Assembly: GCF_023715895.1 (NCBI RefSeq)
Contig: NZ_JAMBOO010000001.1
Coordinates: 62,001 to 126,000, forward strand
Source: Domibacillus indicus
GTDB taxonomy: Bacteria; Bacillota; Bacilli; Bacillales; Domibacillaceae
Direction: 5' to 3'
DNA: 64,000 nt
Part shown: one piece after another, positions 24,461 to 34,389 of the stretch
Position numbering within the stretch: the first letter of the stretch is position 1
Layout: the number at the start of each line of letters is the position of its first letter
Made by a program: the position numbers and the translations under genes
Notes under the pieces: generated by a model
What the model was told of the DNA's origin: nothing
The model's input: only the letters and a program-made list of their open reading frames with translations
The model's database searches: none

Positions 24461-25252
24461 TTACCACACCGGCAGCGGTGCCGTTAATGGAACGGATTCT
24501 TGCTCGATAATATCATCGATATAACTGTCTATCATGCGGCTAATAACGCCGTTAAAAAAGCCCGGCAGGTTACGTATGCGGCGGCTTTTAGTCGCCATTA
24601 CAGCGGCGTGCAGGGCGCTCATGGCAATGTTTTCGAGGTCTTCCTTGTCATATGCGTCGCTCTTTAATAAGGCTGCCGTTTGCCCTCTGTAAACGCCGTA
24701 CATGCGGCTTGCAAGCGTCTCGTCTTGGCTATTTACGTTCTTAACGAAGGATTTAAAACGTTGATAAAACGTTAGCGGCTCCGCAGGATACGTATTGGTA
24801 TTAATATTAGTACTAGTCTTAGAAAAGATATTGTCTTCATGCTCCCCGTTTTCTGCGGGCGCTTGCCCCCGTTTTTCATTTTCCGCAGGCTCAGCGGGCA
24901 TGATTTGCACCAAATTCACGGTCTGCTGCATCGTCGAGCTGCGTTTAGTCGGCAGTATATTAACGATACCTAAAGACGCCAATTTCTTTAGCCATACGCC
25001 AATCGTGTCCGGCTTCTTTACGCCAAAGTCAGCGGCAATCTTGCGCTGGCTACGGAACGATAGGCCGGGATAATTACGGGAAATGTCGCGCAGATAGTCC
25101 AGTAAACGGATGAGCTTGCGCTTCCAGGCGGCAGATAGCTCGCTCGCTTCTATCGTGCGAACGTGTTTATTCACTGCGATTCTAAGTCCATCCATATCTT
25201 TGAACTTTGCAAAATCTGACTTTTGTATTTTATCGAACACAATATTAATCAT
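24461..25252 (-). CDS. Rep-like winged-helix protein (263 aa)
   Basis: Residues ~55-100 hold a helix-turn-helix (SFRSQRKIAADFGVKKPDTIGVWLKKLASLG is its extent, ending near a beta wing with NILPTKRSS). A charged linker leads to a C-terminal helical domain (LPGFFNGVISRMIDSYI). This layout occurs in many Bacillus plasmid, ICE and prophage proteins thought to start or help replication. Start at ATG 25252 with AAAGGAG upstream. It lies just inside the integrase gene. Confidence 0.55.
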   Translation of the reverse strand: MINIVFDKIQKSDFAKFKDMDGLRIAVNKHVRTIEASELSAAWKRKLIRLLDYLRDISRNYPGLSFRSQRKIAADFGVKKPDTIGVWLKKLASLGIVNILPTKRSSTMQQTVNLVQIMPAEPAENEKRGQAPAENGEHEDNIFSKTSTNINTNTYPAEPLTFYQRFKSFVKNVNSQDETLASRMYGVYRGQTAALLKSDAYDKEDLENIAMSALHAAVMATKSRRIRNLPGFFNGVISRMIDSYIDDIIEQESVPLTAPLPVW

Positions 25253-25411
25253 TTTAAACGGCTCCTTTAATAGGACACCGCAAGCAAATAAGCACATACG
25301 TTCTGTTAAATGAACAGACGGGCAGAATTTGCTTAAAGCCGAAATTTTTGATAAACTAACCTTACGACGGGGGTCATCATCTGTTTCGGCAGGCGGTGGC
25401 CTTTTTTTGTT

Positions 25412-26395
25412 TTATAGAAATCTCCGCAGGCTCTCTGCGACTTCTTCTTTGTCGAGGTGCAAGTATCGACTGGTAACGGCTATATCGCTGTGACCGAGCG
25501 CTCTTGAGATCATCGCTACGTTCGCTCCTTTATCGAGCAAATTCTTAGCGAAGCCTCTACGTAATGCGTGCGGATTAATATTTTTTAGTCCGTATTCACG
25601 GGCGTATTTAGCCAGCCGTTTCTGTATGTTATTGTGAGACGCTCCAGAGGCCGTAGGACCGCCGTTCTTAGTTATGAATACAAAATCATTACGACAGCGG
25701 TTATGGCGCCTTACAACGTCATTCTGACGCATTAAAACGTCTAGCAAGCGTGCTAGGTCATCGCCAATAGGTAAATGTAGTTGTTCGTGGTTCTTAACGA
25801 TACTTCCGTCAATTTTAAGGAGTTTGGCTTGAATATCGACGTGCTTGTTTTCGAGTTTGGCGATTGTGCCGACGCGTAGCCCCGTCTGATACATCATCAA
25901 AATGGCGGCAGCATCACGTAGTTCAACGAATCTCGTTAAATCAAGCAAGTGTAGTAGAATACGAATGTCTTTTTCGGCGGCACCTGTTTTAACGGGGCTA
26001 TCAACCTTTATATTGATCGCTCGCCAAAAACGTGTCTGAACCCAGCCTAAGTCGAAACAACGGCCTAGAAACGCCTTGAGGCACTTTAGACGCGTTAATT
26101 TCGTTTGATTGCTGACGTTCATGCTCGAAAGCCACTCGTAAATGTGGTCGGCTGTCAATTCGTCTAGGAACTGGACGCCGGTTATTTTTGCGAAGTGTGT
26201 AACGTGGAGTCTATAATCGCTGATCGTTCTTTCTCGGAAGCCAGTCGCTTCCATGTGGCGGGTAATCGTGAACAGCGCTTTTTCTATCGGCATACCTTCC
26301 GCAACAAGACGACGCTGTTGCTTCGGTTGCTGCTCGATAAAAAGATCGGATAAATCTGCGTTTACGGTTAATGACGCATTCTTTTTAGACAACAA
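25412..26395 (-). CDS. int: Tyrosine recombinase integrase (327 aa)
   Basis: XerC/D-type fold: N-terminal SAM-like core-binding domain (ISDYRLHVTHFAKITG region) and C-terminal catalytic domain with Arg174 (YQTGLRVGT), His276-x-x-Arg279 (HALRR), His302 (LGHSD) and nucleophile Tyr311 (SRYLHL). All catalytic residues are present. It catalyses integration and excision at the 58-bp att core. Start is TTG (two in tandem) with AGGAGG upstream. The gene is co-directional with, and 118 bp downstream of, the host tRNA-Arg gene. No obvious excisionase was identified. Confidence 0.95.
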   Translation of the reverse strand: MLSKKNASLTVNADLSDLFIEQQPKQQRRLVAEGMPIEKALFTITRHMEATGFRERTISDYRLHVTHFAKITGVQFLDELTADHIYEWLSSMNVSNQTKLTRLKCLKAFLGRCFDLGWVQTRFWRAINIKVDSPVKTGAAEKDIRILLHLLDLTRFVELRDAAAILMMYQTGLRVGTIAKLENKHVDIQAKLLKIDGSIVKNHEQLHLPIGDDLARLLDVLMRQNDVVRRHNRCRNDFVFITKNGGPTASGASHNNIQKRLAKYAREYGLKNINPHALRRGFAKNLLDKGANVAMISRALGHSDIAVTSRYLHLDKEEVAESLRRFL

Positions 26396-26444
26396 AAAAA
26401 CCTCCTAACGCGTGAATGTCGGTTACGATCGGCTGTTGACCGGA

Positions 26445-26465
26445 TCATTGACCGTTTCATTCGAC
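26445..26465. repeat. Integrase arm-type repeat near attR
   Basis: TCATTGA, five bases, TCATTCGAC, in the same order and orientation as at 9677-9696. It lies 19 bp inside the attR core. Confidence 0.5.
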
Positions 26466-26484
26466 GCATTAGAAGGCGTTTTGT

Positions 26485-26586
<102 letters not shown>

Positions 26587-26606
26587 TTCCTCTGAAGACA
26601 ATATCT

Positions 26607-26635
26607 ATAATATCAATCCATTTATCGCCTGTCAA
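26607..26635 (-). promoter_or_regulatory. Sigma-A promoter of tRNA-Arg
   Basis: On the minus strand TTGACA (26630-26635), 17-bp spacer, TATTAT (26607-26612). A near-consensus, strong stable-RNA type promoter. Confidence 0.9.
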
Positions 26636-26691
26636 CACTTATTTCATTTTAAAATAAATTATTTGTTATACCGCTCGATTTTTGACTTGAA

Positions 26692-26723
26692 ACAAAAACG
26701 CCCTGCGCGAACAGCAGGACGTT
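26692..26723 (-). terminator. Terminator after ysnB
   Basis: AACGTCCTGC pairs with GCAGGGCGTT (one G-U) on the minus strand, followed by a short T-run. It ends the gerM-rph-rdgB-ysnB group just before the tRNA promoter. Confidence 0.8.
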
Positions 26724-26731
26724 CTGTTCGC

Positions 26732-27241
26732 TCAACGGCTGAATGTGCAGCTCAGTTCTTTTACTTCTTGATGTGTGTCATCATAAAATTGAACAGAAAT
26801 CGCCGATTTGCTTACATCGACAATAGCGTATGTTTTTTCACGGCGTCCTCTCGGCAGGGAAATGCTTCCCGGGTTCAAATACAAAACACCGTCTTCCATT
26901 TCAGCACCCGGGGTATGAGAATGACCGAAAAAAACAAAATCGGCTCCGGTTTCTTTTGCCTTCATAGCTAAGTTCGTTAACGTCATCTTGATATTGTAGC
27001 GATGGCCATGTGTCACAAATACACGGCAGTCTTCTACACTTTCTAAGATGTCGTTTGGGAACTTGTCCTCATCATCGCAATTTCCGCGGACAATCGTATA
27101 GCCGACGACTTCCGGGTCTGTTGCCCTCATTTCGGAATCTCCGCAATGAATCATCACCGAAACTTTACCTGCATAGTGCTGCTTTAAATCCGACAAAATG
27201 CTGTTCCATCCATGGTTATCACTTACGACAAGCATCTTCAT
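26732..27241 (-). CDS. ysnB: Metallophosphoesterase YsnB (MJ0936/YfcE family)
   Basis: 169 residues with calcineurin-like metal motifs VVSDNHG, HCGDSE, RGNCD, THGH and FFGHSHTPG. Family members are phosphodiesterases of unknown physiological substrate. Start overlaps the rdgB stop (ATGA), as in the B. subtilis rph-ysnA-ysnB operon. Confidence 0.93.
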   Translation of the reverse strand: MKMLVVSDNHGWNSILSDLKQHYAGKVSVMIHCGDSEMRATDPEVVGYTIVRGNCDDEDKFPNDILESVEDCRVFVTHGHRYNIKMTLTNLAMKAKETGADFVFFGHSHTPGAEMEDGVLYLNPGSISLPRGRREKTYAIVDVSKSAISVQFYDDTHQEVKELSCTFSR

Positions 27242-27846
27242 TCCGGTTCACCTGCCAATTCCGGCAGCTGTGCCCGTAATGACTGAAGGGCATTTGCACG
27301 GTGGCTGATTCGGTTTTTTTCTTCCGGATCAAGCTGTGCCATTGTCACATTGTACCCTTCCGGAATAAACAATGGATCATACCCGAATCCATGCTGGCCC
27401 GCTTCTTCAAAACCAATGATTCCTTCACAGCGCCCTTCTGCATAAATCGGGTCACGCCCATCCGGAAACGCTACAGCGAGCACACACATAAAACGGCCGG
27501 TCCGGTCTTCTCTCGGTACGTCTTTCATTTCGGCCAGTACTTTGTCATTGTTCGCCTGATCGTTTTTTTCTTCTCCGGCATACCGTGCTGAATACACGCC
27601 CGGACGTCCATCAAGCGCATCAATGATCAAGCCTGAATCGTCAGCAATCGCCGGCCGGCCTGTTGACCGGGCGGCAAAATCAGCTTTTAAAAAGGCATTT
27701 TCCGCAAAGGTTTTGCCTGTTTCCTCTACATCCGGAAGATCGGGGTAATCAAGCAGTGTTTTCACTGTGATGCCGACAGGCTCAAACATGCGAATAAATT
27801 CCTTTGCTTTACCAGCATTACGTGTAGCCACGATGACTTCATTCAT
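27238..27846 (-). CDS. rdgB: dITP/XTP pyrophosphatase (RdgB/HAM1 family, YsnA)
   Basis: Hydrolyses deaminated purine triphosphates (ITP, dITP, XTP) to keep them out of nucleic acids. 202 residues; [10 protein letters not shown] at the start, [23 protein letters not shown] and SHRANAL near the end are family signatures. It overlaps rph by 8 bases. Confidence 0.95.
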   Translation of the reverse strand: MNEVIVATRNAGKAKEFIRMFEPVGITVKTLLDYPDLPDVEETGKTFAENAFLKADFAARSTGRPAIADDSGLIIDALDGRPGVYSARYAGEEKNDQANNDKVLAEMKDVPREDRTGRFMCVLAVAFPDGRDPIYAEGRCEGIIGFEEAGQHGFGYDPLFIPEGYNVTMAQLDPEEKNRISHRANALQSLRAQLPELAGEPE

Positions 27847-28597
27847 TGACTGACTTCCTTTCGTAGATCAACTCTGCTGCAACGCCAAGCGCCTCTGCTT
27901 GAATATCAAATAACGTTTCCAGGCCGCTTTGTGCTGCTTGAAGCATTTCTTGAAGCTCGTTCATAGAGAAAGTGGCTTCCTCTCCTGTTCCCTGTACTTC
28001 AACAAATTGTCCGGTCCCTGTCATGACGACATTCATATCTACTTCTGCAGTGCTGTCTTCTTCATAATTTAAATCTACAACAACTCCCTGCTCCTTGACA
28101 ATGCCAACACTTGTGGCCGCAAGAAAATCCGTAATCGGATAAACGGAAAACTCCTTTTCGATCGCCAAATCATGCAGAGCCAGGGTCATGGCTACGAACG
28201 CGCCTGTAATGGCTGCAGTCCGAGTTCCGCCGTCTGCCTGAATCACATCGCAGTCGATCCAGACAGTGCGCTCTCCAATGACATCAAGGTCTACGACTGC
28301 GCGCAGCGCCCGGCCGATCAGCCTCTGAATCTCCATCGTCCGTCCGGTTACTTTTCCTTTTGTTGATTCCCTCATGTTGCGCTGGCCGGTCGCTCGCGGA
28401 ATCATCGCGTATTCTGCTGTAACCCAGCCTTTTCCGCTCCCTCTCATAAAAGGCGGAACCCGGTCTTCAATCGTCGCGGTGCAAATTACTTTTGTATTTC
28501 CAACCGAAATCAGCACGGACCCTTCCGGATGTGTTAAAAAGCTGGTTTGAATGTCAACCGGCCGAAGTTCTTTTTCTGTCCGTCCATCTGTGCGCAT
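27839..28597 (-). CDS. rph: Ribonuclease PH
   Basis: 3'-5' phosphorolytic exoribonuclease that trims tRNA precursors. 252 residues; [13 protein letters not shown] at the start, [14 protein letters not shown] and [17 protein letters not shown] as expected. ATG at 28597 has GGAGGA 6 bases upstream; the ATG two codons earlier is too close to it. Confidence 0.95.
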   Translation of the reverse strand: MRTDGRTEKELRPVDIQTSFLTHPEGSVLISVGNTKVICTATIEDRVPPFMRGSGKGWVTAEYAMIPRATGQRNMRESTKGKVTGRTMEIQRLIGRALRAVVDLDVIGERTVWIDCDVIQADGGTRTAAITGAFVAMTLALHDLAIEKEFSVYPITDFLAATSVGIVKEQGVVVDLNYEEDSTAEVDMNVVMTGTGQFVEVQGTGEEATFSMNELQEMLQAAQSGLETLFDIQAEALGVAAELIYERKSVNE

Positions 28598-28665
28598 ATA
28601 CATTCCTCCGTTTTTTCCTGCTTCCGCTGTCCATTTTCCAAAAATTATACGCGTCTGTCAAATAT

Positions 28666-29661
28666 TCATTCGGCAGATGGAAGACTTTCTTCGTTTACAA
28701 ATAAAGGAGTCGTCAAGGAAGCCGGCAGAGGGGCCCCTGTTTCCATTTTCACTTCTGGGTGGCCTTCCACTTCAACCCCTATACTTTCAATTTGGGCAGT
28801 AGCAGCCAGCGTCAGTGATAACGGCTTTAACAGACTGCTTGAAACAAGAGCTTCCCCGTTGTTTTCCAAAACGGCCTCGTTAAACTGAAGAACAGCCCGT
28901 CCATCTTCTACTTCTGGTTCTTTTGTCAGCTTTGCATCAGCCGGCCAGCTTGTCATAAGCCCGCTGCCTGCTGCAGGTCCTTTCGCAAGCTCTTTTACAG
29001 AAGCAGCAATAAGGTCTGTTTCATCCTCTGAAATGCGGCGGGTAACCGGCACTAAATAAGGTCCCTGTTCATTTTGTCCGGTAAAATACACAGTAATCGG
29101 TTTTGTTGCTCCAGGATCGGTATAGCCCGCTTTTAAGTTGATGCCATCTTCCCGCTTCATGCCTCCGGCTGCAATCGGCAGTCCTACTTTCGGCATGGAC
29201 TCCAGTGTTTCGCCGTTAAATTTAATTTGAACGCGATCCGCCTGGCCCATTCCGGTAACCGTCCACGTAATGGCTGATGCGACAAGTTCCTCTTCCTCTG
29301 CCGGATAATTGGCAAAAGCGCCCCCCACACTTACGATGGCTGTTTTCCCATCGAGCTCGACATCTTGAATAACGGTTCCTTCAGGCAATGGAGAACGGAA
29401 GCCGGCTGGAATGTTCCCTTCCGCCAGCGCGATAAGCGCAGCTTGCTCTTCCTGCCCGTTCCCTTCGACTGCCGCTATTTGAGGAACAAGAAGTCCATTT
29501 TCGTTCACCACATACAATTCTGCCATCACTTTTTCTTCTGCCGCGACCGGCTTGTCTCCCTCTTCTTCGGTATACACCACTTTCACCGGCAGTCCTTCCT
29601 CTGGTTCCGCTGAACAGCCTGACAGTATAAGCAGCAACAGCAAGCCACATTTTTTCTGCAC
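28666..29661 (-). CDS. gerM: Spore germination lipoprotein GerM
   Basis: 331 residues with a lipoprotein signal (LLLLLILSGCS, lipidated Cys at about residue 16) and two tandem GerMN domains (around residues 65-165 and 205-310). Involved in sporulation and germination in B. subtilis. Start is GTG with AAAGGGGCGG upstream. Located between racE and rph as in B. subtilis. Confidence 0.9.
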   Translation of the reverse strand: MQKKCGLLLLLILSGCSAEPEEGLPVKVVYTEEEGDKPVAAEEKVMAELYVVNENGLLVPQIAAVEGNGQEEQAALIALAEGNIPAGFRSPLPEGTVIQDVELDGKTAIVSVGGAFANYPAEEEELVASAITWTVTGMGQADRVQIKFNGETLESMPKVGLPIAAGGMKREDGINLKAGYTDPGATKPITVYFTGQNEQGPYLVPVTRRISEDETDLIAASVKELAKGPAAGSGLMTSWPADAKLTKEPEVEDGRAVLQFNEAVLENNGEALVSSSLLKPLSLTLAATAQIESIGVEVEGHPEVKMETGAPLPASLTTPLFVNEESLPSAE

Positions 29662-29709
29662 TTAAACCGCCCCTTTCATTTGCATTCATACAAATATATG
29701 CAGACAAAT

Positions 29710-29736
29710 GAAAAAAAGCCGGCATTTATGCCAGCT
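29710..29736 (-). terminator. Terminator overlapping the end of racE
   Basis: AGCTGGC pairs with GCCGGCT (one G-U) on the minus strand and is followed by seven Ts. The racE stop lies in its loop. Confidence 0.8.
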
Positions 29737-30523
29737 GAATTTTTTTCGTATTTAATGGAACATCCCCAAGCCAGTCTGCTGCAATCGCGTTAAAAGCCCG
29801 GACACTTCCGGTTGTAAAAAAACGGTGATCCGCCTGTTCGCTATCTGAAAGCATCTCATTAAACTCTAAAATCGCACTGACTTCACGGGCGGTTTCATCA
29901 CCAGAACTAATGACTGACACCTCTTCCCCCATAAAATCCGCAATAATCGGTTCCAAGAGAGGATAGTGTGTGCAGCCAAGTATAACCGTATCAGACGGCG
30001 TTTCTTTTAGCGGTTCAAGTGTATGGGCCACCACCTGCTTGGCTCGCTCACTGCGATATTTTCCACTTTCAACAAGCGGGACAAATCCCGGGCAGGCAAG
30101 AGCATACACTTCTGCTCCCGGATCAATGGCAGCAATAGCTTTTTCATAAGCTTTGCTTTTCACCGTGCCGGCGGTTCCAAGCACAGCAATACGACGGTTC
30201 TTGGTTTGTTTAATAGCCGCGCGGGAGCCTGGCTGAATAACACCGACAACCGGAATAGGAAGCTGGCGTTTAATTTCATCTAACACAACGGCCGTAGCCG
30301 TGTTGCAGGCAATCACCAGCATTTTCATATCATACCGCTCTAAAAAACGGGTCATTTCCCAAGTAAACTGCCGTACCTCTCCGGGCAGCCGCGGGCCGTA
30401 CGGACAGCGCGCTGTATCCCCTATATAATAAATGGTTTCTTTAGGCAGCTGGCGCATCATTTCTTTTGCAACCGTCAGCCCGCCGACACCTGAATCAATT
30501 ACTCCAATTGGTCTGTTCAACAC
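29726..30523 (-). CDS. racE: Glutamate racemase
   Basis: Makes D-glutamate for peptidoglycan (and poly-gamma-glutamate in some species). 265 residues; catalytic cysteines in ACNTATA and GCTHYPL, N-terminal [15 protein letters not shown] start seven bases after the ysmB stop, so the two are co-transcribed. Confidence 0.95.
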   Translation of the reverse strand: MLNRPIGVIDSGVGGLTVAKEMMRQLPKETIYYIGDTARCPYGPRLPGEVRQFTWEMTRFLERYDMKMLVIACNTATAVVLDEIKRQLPIPVVGVIQPGSRAAIKQTKNRRIAVLGTAGTVKSKAYEKAIAAIDPGAEVYALACPGFVPLVESGKYRSERAKQVVAHTLEPLKETPSDTVILGCTHYPLLEPIIADFMGEEVSVISSGDETAREVSAILEFNEMLSDSEQADHRFFTTGSVRAFNAIAADWLGDVPLNTKKIQLA

Positions 30524-30530
30524 CGACGCC

Positions 30531-30980
30531 TCATTCCACTTTCATTTCAATGTGCATTTTACTTAAAAGGGCATTTAATTGCGCTGTTTCTTCCTCCGAA
30601 AAGTTATCCAGCACATCCTCCACATATTGGCGGCGCCTTTTAATAACTTCTTTAATAATTTTTTCGCCTTCTTCTAGAAGATGAATCCGGACAATGCGCC
30701 GGTCTTTTGTGTCCCGGACGCGCGCAACAAGGGATGCTTTTTCCATTCGGTTAATTAAATCCGTTGTCGTGCTGCATGCCAAAAACATTCTTGAAGAAAG
30801 ATCGCCAATAGTTGTATCCCCTTTTTCATATAATGAATGCAGGGCAATAAATTGTGGCGGCGTAATCATGTAATCATTTAAAATTTCACGGCCTTTTTGC
30901 TTGATAATGCTGTCAATATGACGCAGGTTCCGTTCAATATCGGCGACCGCTTCTCCCGAACTGCTTCGTGTGAGAGACAT
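30531..30980 (-). CDS. ysmB: MarR-family regulator YsmB
   Basis: 149 residues, winged-helix MarR fold: [20 protein letters not shown], then [19 protein letters not shown] and the wing [15 protein letters not shown]. Target genes are unknown. ATG at 30980 has AAAGGGTG at proper distance. Same place as in B. subtilis, between gerE and racE. Confidence 0.9.
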   Translation of the reverse strand: MSLTRSSSGEAVADIERNLRHIDSIIKQKGREILNDYMITPPQFIALHSLYEKGDTTIGDLSSRMFLACSTTTDLINRMEKASLVARVRDTKDRRIVRIHLLEEGEKIIKEVIKRRRQYVEDVLDNFSEEETAQLNALLSKMHIEMKVE

Positions 30981-31059
30981 GTTTTTGCACCCTTTCATAT
31001 GTAAAACAATATGCCATTCTTCTTTTATTTTCGCTTTTTTTCAAACAAAATGCAAGCAA

Positions 31060-31091
31060 GGGAAAAGCCGCGCCCTTCTCGGCACGGCTTT
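31060..31091 (-). terminator. Terminator after gerE
   Basis: AAAGCCG/CGGCTTT with an inner GCC/GGC stem, followed by TTCCC. T-run is short but the stem is strong. Confidence 0.65.
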
Positions 31092-31095
31092 AGCT

Positions 31096-31302
31096 TTATA
31101 ACGTAAGCTCCCCGATCCGAAGCAATTCTACAATGGCTTGTGCCCGTCCTTTGACGCCCAGCTTTTGAATGCCATTTGAAATATGGTTCCGGACCGTTTT
31201 TTCACTGATTCCCAATTCTTCTGCAATGTCGTGTGTAGATTTTCCGTCAACCAGTCTCTTGAATACGTCTTTTTCGCGCTTCGTCAAAATCAGAGCTGCC
31301 AC
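31096..31302 (-). CDS. gerE: GerE, late mother-cell sporulation regulator
   Basis: LuxR-type helix-turn-helix protein that controls sigma-K dependent coat genes. The core LTKREKDVFKRLV...HDIAEELGISEKTVRNHISN...LGVKGRAQAIVELLRIGEL is nearly identical to B. subtilis GerE. Start is uncertain: GTG 31302 lies 9 bases after AAAGGGTG (68 residues), while TTG 31308 is only 3 bases away. B. subtilis GerE has 74 residues. Confidence 0.93.
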   Translation of the reverse strand: MAALILTKREKDVFKRLVDGKSTHDIAEELGISEKTVRNHISNGIQKLGVKGRAQAIVELLRIGELTL

Positions 31303-31759
31303 AAACAACGTCACCCTTTCAAAGAGCAGCCTGTGTCGGTTAGCCGCCACTACCCTTATCATATGCGCGCTATACGTAATTGGTTTTACATAAGAAGCTC
31401 TTTTGTATTAACAGTAAAAGAAACGGGCCGGCCATAGGTTTTATCAAGGGCATCATCACGTTACTTTTTCGCCATAAAAACCACCGGGAAAGTGACAAGG
31501 GAAGCTGTTTAAACTTACATTTTAATTCATTACGATAGAGCACTTTTCCCTATAGTCACTTATAAATCAGCTGTTACAGCTGTAATGAGTTCCACGATTG
31601 GTTTTTTTGGGAGCCGCCCGCCTGCAAAAAGCAAACGAGACCTTTTCCAGAACATATAAATACGGCGGGTGTATGACGGGGACATGCCCATTCTTCCAAA
31701 GCCTCACATACGCAGCTGCTTTCATTCACCGACAACGGTCATGGTATCTTTCCATACAA
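31303..31759. other. Intergenic region between gerE and the sdhB terminator
   Basis: About 457 bases without a convincing gene. Besides the sigma-K promoter it contains the 15-bp palindrome CAGCTGT-T-ACAGCTG (31568-31582/3). It also has a long-range inverted repeat, GTGAC-A-AGGGAA (31492-31503) against TTCCCT-ATA-GTCAC (31546-31559), of unknown meaning. Confidence 0.5.
31357..31384 (-). promoter_or_regulatory. Sigma-K promoter of gerE
   Basis: On the minus strand AC (31383-31384), 17 bases, then CATATGATA (31357-31365), matching the sigma-K pattern AC-N16/17-CATANNNTA. It gives a leader of about 50 bases. In B. subtilis gerE is transcribed by sigma-K. Confidence 0.75.
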
Positions 31760-31787
31760 AAAACCTCCAGCATAAGCTGGAGGTTTT
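31760..31787. terminator. Terminator after sdhB
   Basis: A perfect 12-bp stem AAAACCTCCAGC/GCTGGAGGTTTT with a 4-base loop, A- and T-runs on both sides; four bases after the sdhB stop on the minus strand. Confidence 0.9.
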
Positions 31788-31790
31788 CTA

Positions 31791-32558
31791 TTAATCTACT
31801 GCGTGGTCGCTTCCGAAGAAATTACGGAACGACTGGAATGTAGCTTCACGGTTTAACGCAGCGATCGATGTCGTTAACGGAATGCCTTTCGGGCAGGACT
31901 GAACACAGTTTTGTGAGTTACCGCAATTGGCAAGTCCTCCGTCTCCCATAATCGTTTCGAGGCGCTCATCACGGTTCATGGCACCTGTTGGATGCGCATT
32001 AAACAAACGAACCTGCGATAGTGGCTGCGGACCGATAAAGTTTGATTTGCTGTTTACATTCGGACAAGCTTCCAAGCATACACCGCATGTCATACATTTG
32101 GACAGTTCATATGCCCATTGGCGCTTCCGTTCCGGCATACGCGGTCCAGGCCCTAAATCGTATGTTCCATCAATTGGTACCCATGCTTTAACACGCTTCA
32201 ATGAATCAAACATACGGCTGCGGTCTACCTGAAGGTCACGGACAACTGGGAACGTATTCATTGGAGCCAGGCGAATCGGCTGCTCCAATTGGTCAACCAG
32301 AGCTGTACAAGACTGGCGCGGCTTGCCATTGATATTCATAGAGCAGGCACCGCATACTTCCTCAAGACAGTTCATGTCCCAGGTAATCGGTGTTGTTTTT
32401 TCACCTTTTTTATTTACCGGATTACGACGGATTTCCATTAGGGCGGAAATCACGTTCATATTCGGACGGTAGGGTATTTCGAACTCTTCCTCATACGGAG
32501 TAGAATCAGCGGCATCTTGACGTGTGATGAGAAATCGAACTGTTTTTTGCTCACTCAT
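31791..32558 (-). CDS. sdhB: Succinate dehydrogenase iron-sulfur subunit
   Basis: Carries electrons from SdhA flavin to the membrane anchor in complex II. 255 residues with the [2Fe-2S] site CLEEVCGACS and a later Cys, the [4Fe-4S] site CMTCGVCLEACP and the [3Fe-4S] site CGNSQNC...CP. ATG overlaps the sdhA stop (TAATG). Confidence 0.97.
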   Translation of the reverse strand: MSEQKTVRFLITRQDAADSTPYEEEFEIPYRPNMNVISALMEIRRNPVNKKGEKTTPITWDMNCLEEVCGACSMNINGKPRQSCTALVDQLEQPIRLAPMNTFPVVRDLQVDRSRMFDSLKRVKAWVPIDGTYDLGPGPRMPERKRQWAYELSKCMTCGVCLEACPNVNSKSNFIGPQPLSQVRLFNAHPTGAMNRDERLETIMGDGGLANCGNSQNCVQSCPKGIPLTTSIAALNREATFQSFRNFFGSDHAVD

Positions 32559-34321
32559 TATTTCTCCTCCTTCTTCTTCGAGTAGTCCCGTTTACGAGGC
32601 GGAATGAGCGATACATCGATGTCTTCGTAATGGAAAGAAGGCGCCGTGTTTTCACCTGTGAACGTGGCCATCGTTGTTTTCATAAATTCCTCGTCATTAC
32701 GATCCGGGAAGTCCGGCTTGTAGTGTGCTCCTCGGCTTTCGTTCCGGTTCAAAGCACCAATCGTCATGACGCGTGCTAAATGAAGCATGTTTTTCAACTG
32801 GCGCGTAAACATCGCACCCTGATTGCTCCACTTGGCTGTATCGTTAATGTCGATGTTTTTATAGCGTTCCATCAACTCAACAATTTTATCGTCTGTCTGC
32901 TGCAACTTATCATTATATCGAACAACGGTCACATTAGCGGTCATCCATTCGCCCAATTCCTTGTGAAGAACATAGGCATTTTCAGATCCTTTGTTTAAGG
33001 ACATGACATCGTTCCATTTTGCCTGTTCCTGCTTCACATGATTGTCGAAAACAGACGAAGAAACGGCCTCGGCACTTTTCTCTAGTCCGTTAATGTACCG
33101 TACTGCGTTTGGTCCTGCTACCATACCGCCATAAATAGCGGAAAGGAGAGAATTCGCCCCAAGACGGTTTGCACCGTGCTGTGAATAGTCACACTCACCA
33201 GCTGCAAAAAGACCTGGAATATTGGTTTGCTGGTCATAATCAACCCATAGTCCGCCCATAGAGTAATGAACAGCAGGGAAGATTTTCATCGGTACTTTAC
33301 GCGGATCATCACCCATGAACTTTTCATAGATTTCGATAATTCCGCCCAGCTTGATGTCTAGTTCGTGTGGATCTTTATGGGACAGATCCAAGTATACCAT
33401 GTTTTCACCATTGATACCTAGTTTTTGGTTTACGCAAACGTCAAAGATTTCACGTGTTGCAATATCCCGCGGTACCAGGTTTCCGTAAGCTGGATACTTC
33501 TCTTCCAGGAAGTACCAAGGCTTTCCATCTTTATATGTCCAAACGCGTCCACCCTCACCACGCGCCGATTCACTCATTAGGCGAAGTTTGTCATCGCCTG
33601 GAATCGCTGTTGGGTGAATTTGAATGAACTCGCCATTTGCGTAATGAACGCCCTGCTGATACACAATTGATGCAGCTGAGCCTGTGTTGATAATCGAGTT
33701 TGTAGACTTACCAAAGATAATACCAGGGCCGCCTGTTGCCATAATAACTGCATCTGCTGGAAACGATTGAATTTCCATCGTTGCCAGGTTTTGCCCAACA
33801 ATCCCACGGCAAATTCCTTCGTCATCAATTACGGCGCCGAGAAATTCCCAGCCTTCATATTTTGTCACAAGGCCTGCTACTTCAAAGCGGCGCACCTGCT
33901 CATCCAGCGCATACAGCAGCTGCTGGCCTGTAGTGGCACCTGCAAAAGCAGTACGGTGATGCTGTGTGCCCCCGAAACGGCGGAAATCAAGAAGACCTTC
34001 CGGTGTCCGGTTAAACATAACGCCCATACGGTCAAGCAAATGAATAATGCCTGGTGCCGCTTCTGCCATCGCTTTTACCGGCGGCTGATTCGCTAAGAAA
34101 TCGCCTCCATAAATGGTGTCATCAAAATGTACCCACGGAGAATCGCCTTCCCCTTTTGTATTAACCGCTCCATTAATGCCGCCCTGCGCACAAACGGAAT
34201 GAGAACGCTTTACCGGAACGAGCGAAAATAACTCGACAGGCGTACCTGACTCCGCTGCTTTAATCGTAGCCATCAAACCGGCCAAACCGCCGCCGACTAC
34301 GATAACTTTACCTTTACTCAT
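32558..34321 (-). CDS. sdhA: Succinate dehydrogenase flavoprotein subunit
   Basis: Oxidises succinate to fumarate; FAD is covalently bound. 587 residues; dinucleotide site VVGGGLAGLMA, FAD-linking His in SHSVCAQGG, active-site region HPTAIPGD and GESARGEGG-like segment, RLGANSLL near the C-terminal half. ATG 34321 is preferred to GTG 34333, which abuts the GGGAG site. Confidence 0.97.
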   Translation of the reverse strand: MSKGKVIVVGGGLAGLMATIKAAESGTPVELFSLVPVKRSHSVCAQGGINGAVNTKGEGDSPWVHFDDTIYGGDFLANQPPVKAMAEAAPGIIHLLDRMGVMFNRTPEGLLDFRRFGGTQHHRTAFAGATTGQQLLYALDEQVRRFEVAGLVTKYEGWEFLGAVIDDEGICRGIVGQNLATMEIQSFPADAVIMATGGPGIIFGKSTNSIINTGSAASIVYQQGVHYANGEFIQIHPTAIPGDDKLRLMSESARGEGGRVWTYKDGKPWYFLEEKYPAYGNLVPRDIATREIFDVCVNQKLGINGENMVYLDLSHKDPHELDIKLGGIIEIYEKFMGDDPRKVPMKIFPAVHYSMGGLWVDYDQQTNIPGLFAAGECDYSQHGANRLGANSLLSAIYGGMVAGPNAVRYINGLEKSAEAVSSSVFDNHVKQEQAKWNDVMSLNKGSENAYVLHKELGEWMTANVTVVRYNDKLQQTDDKIVELMERYKNIDINDTAKWSNQGAMFTRQLKNMLHLARVMTIGALNRNESRGAHYKPDFPDRNDEEFMKTTMATFTGENTAPSFHYEDIDVSLIPPRKRDYSKKKEEK

Positions 34322-34389
34322 TGTGAGGTCCACTCCCTTTTCAGTCCTGCCTTCTATCTATCTGACAAAACTCCATTCATTGCCGGGTT

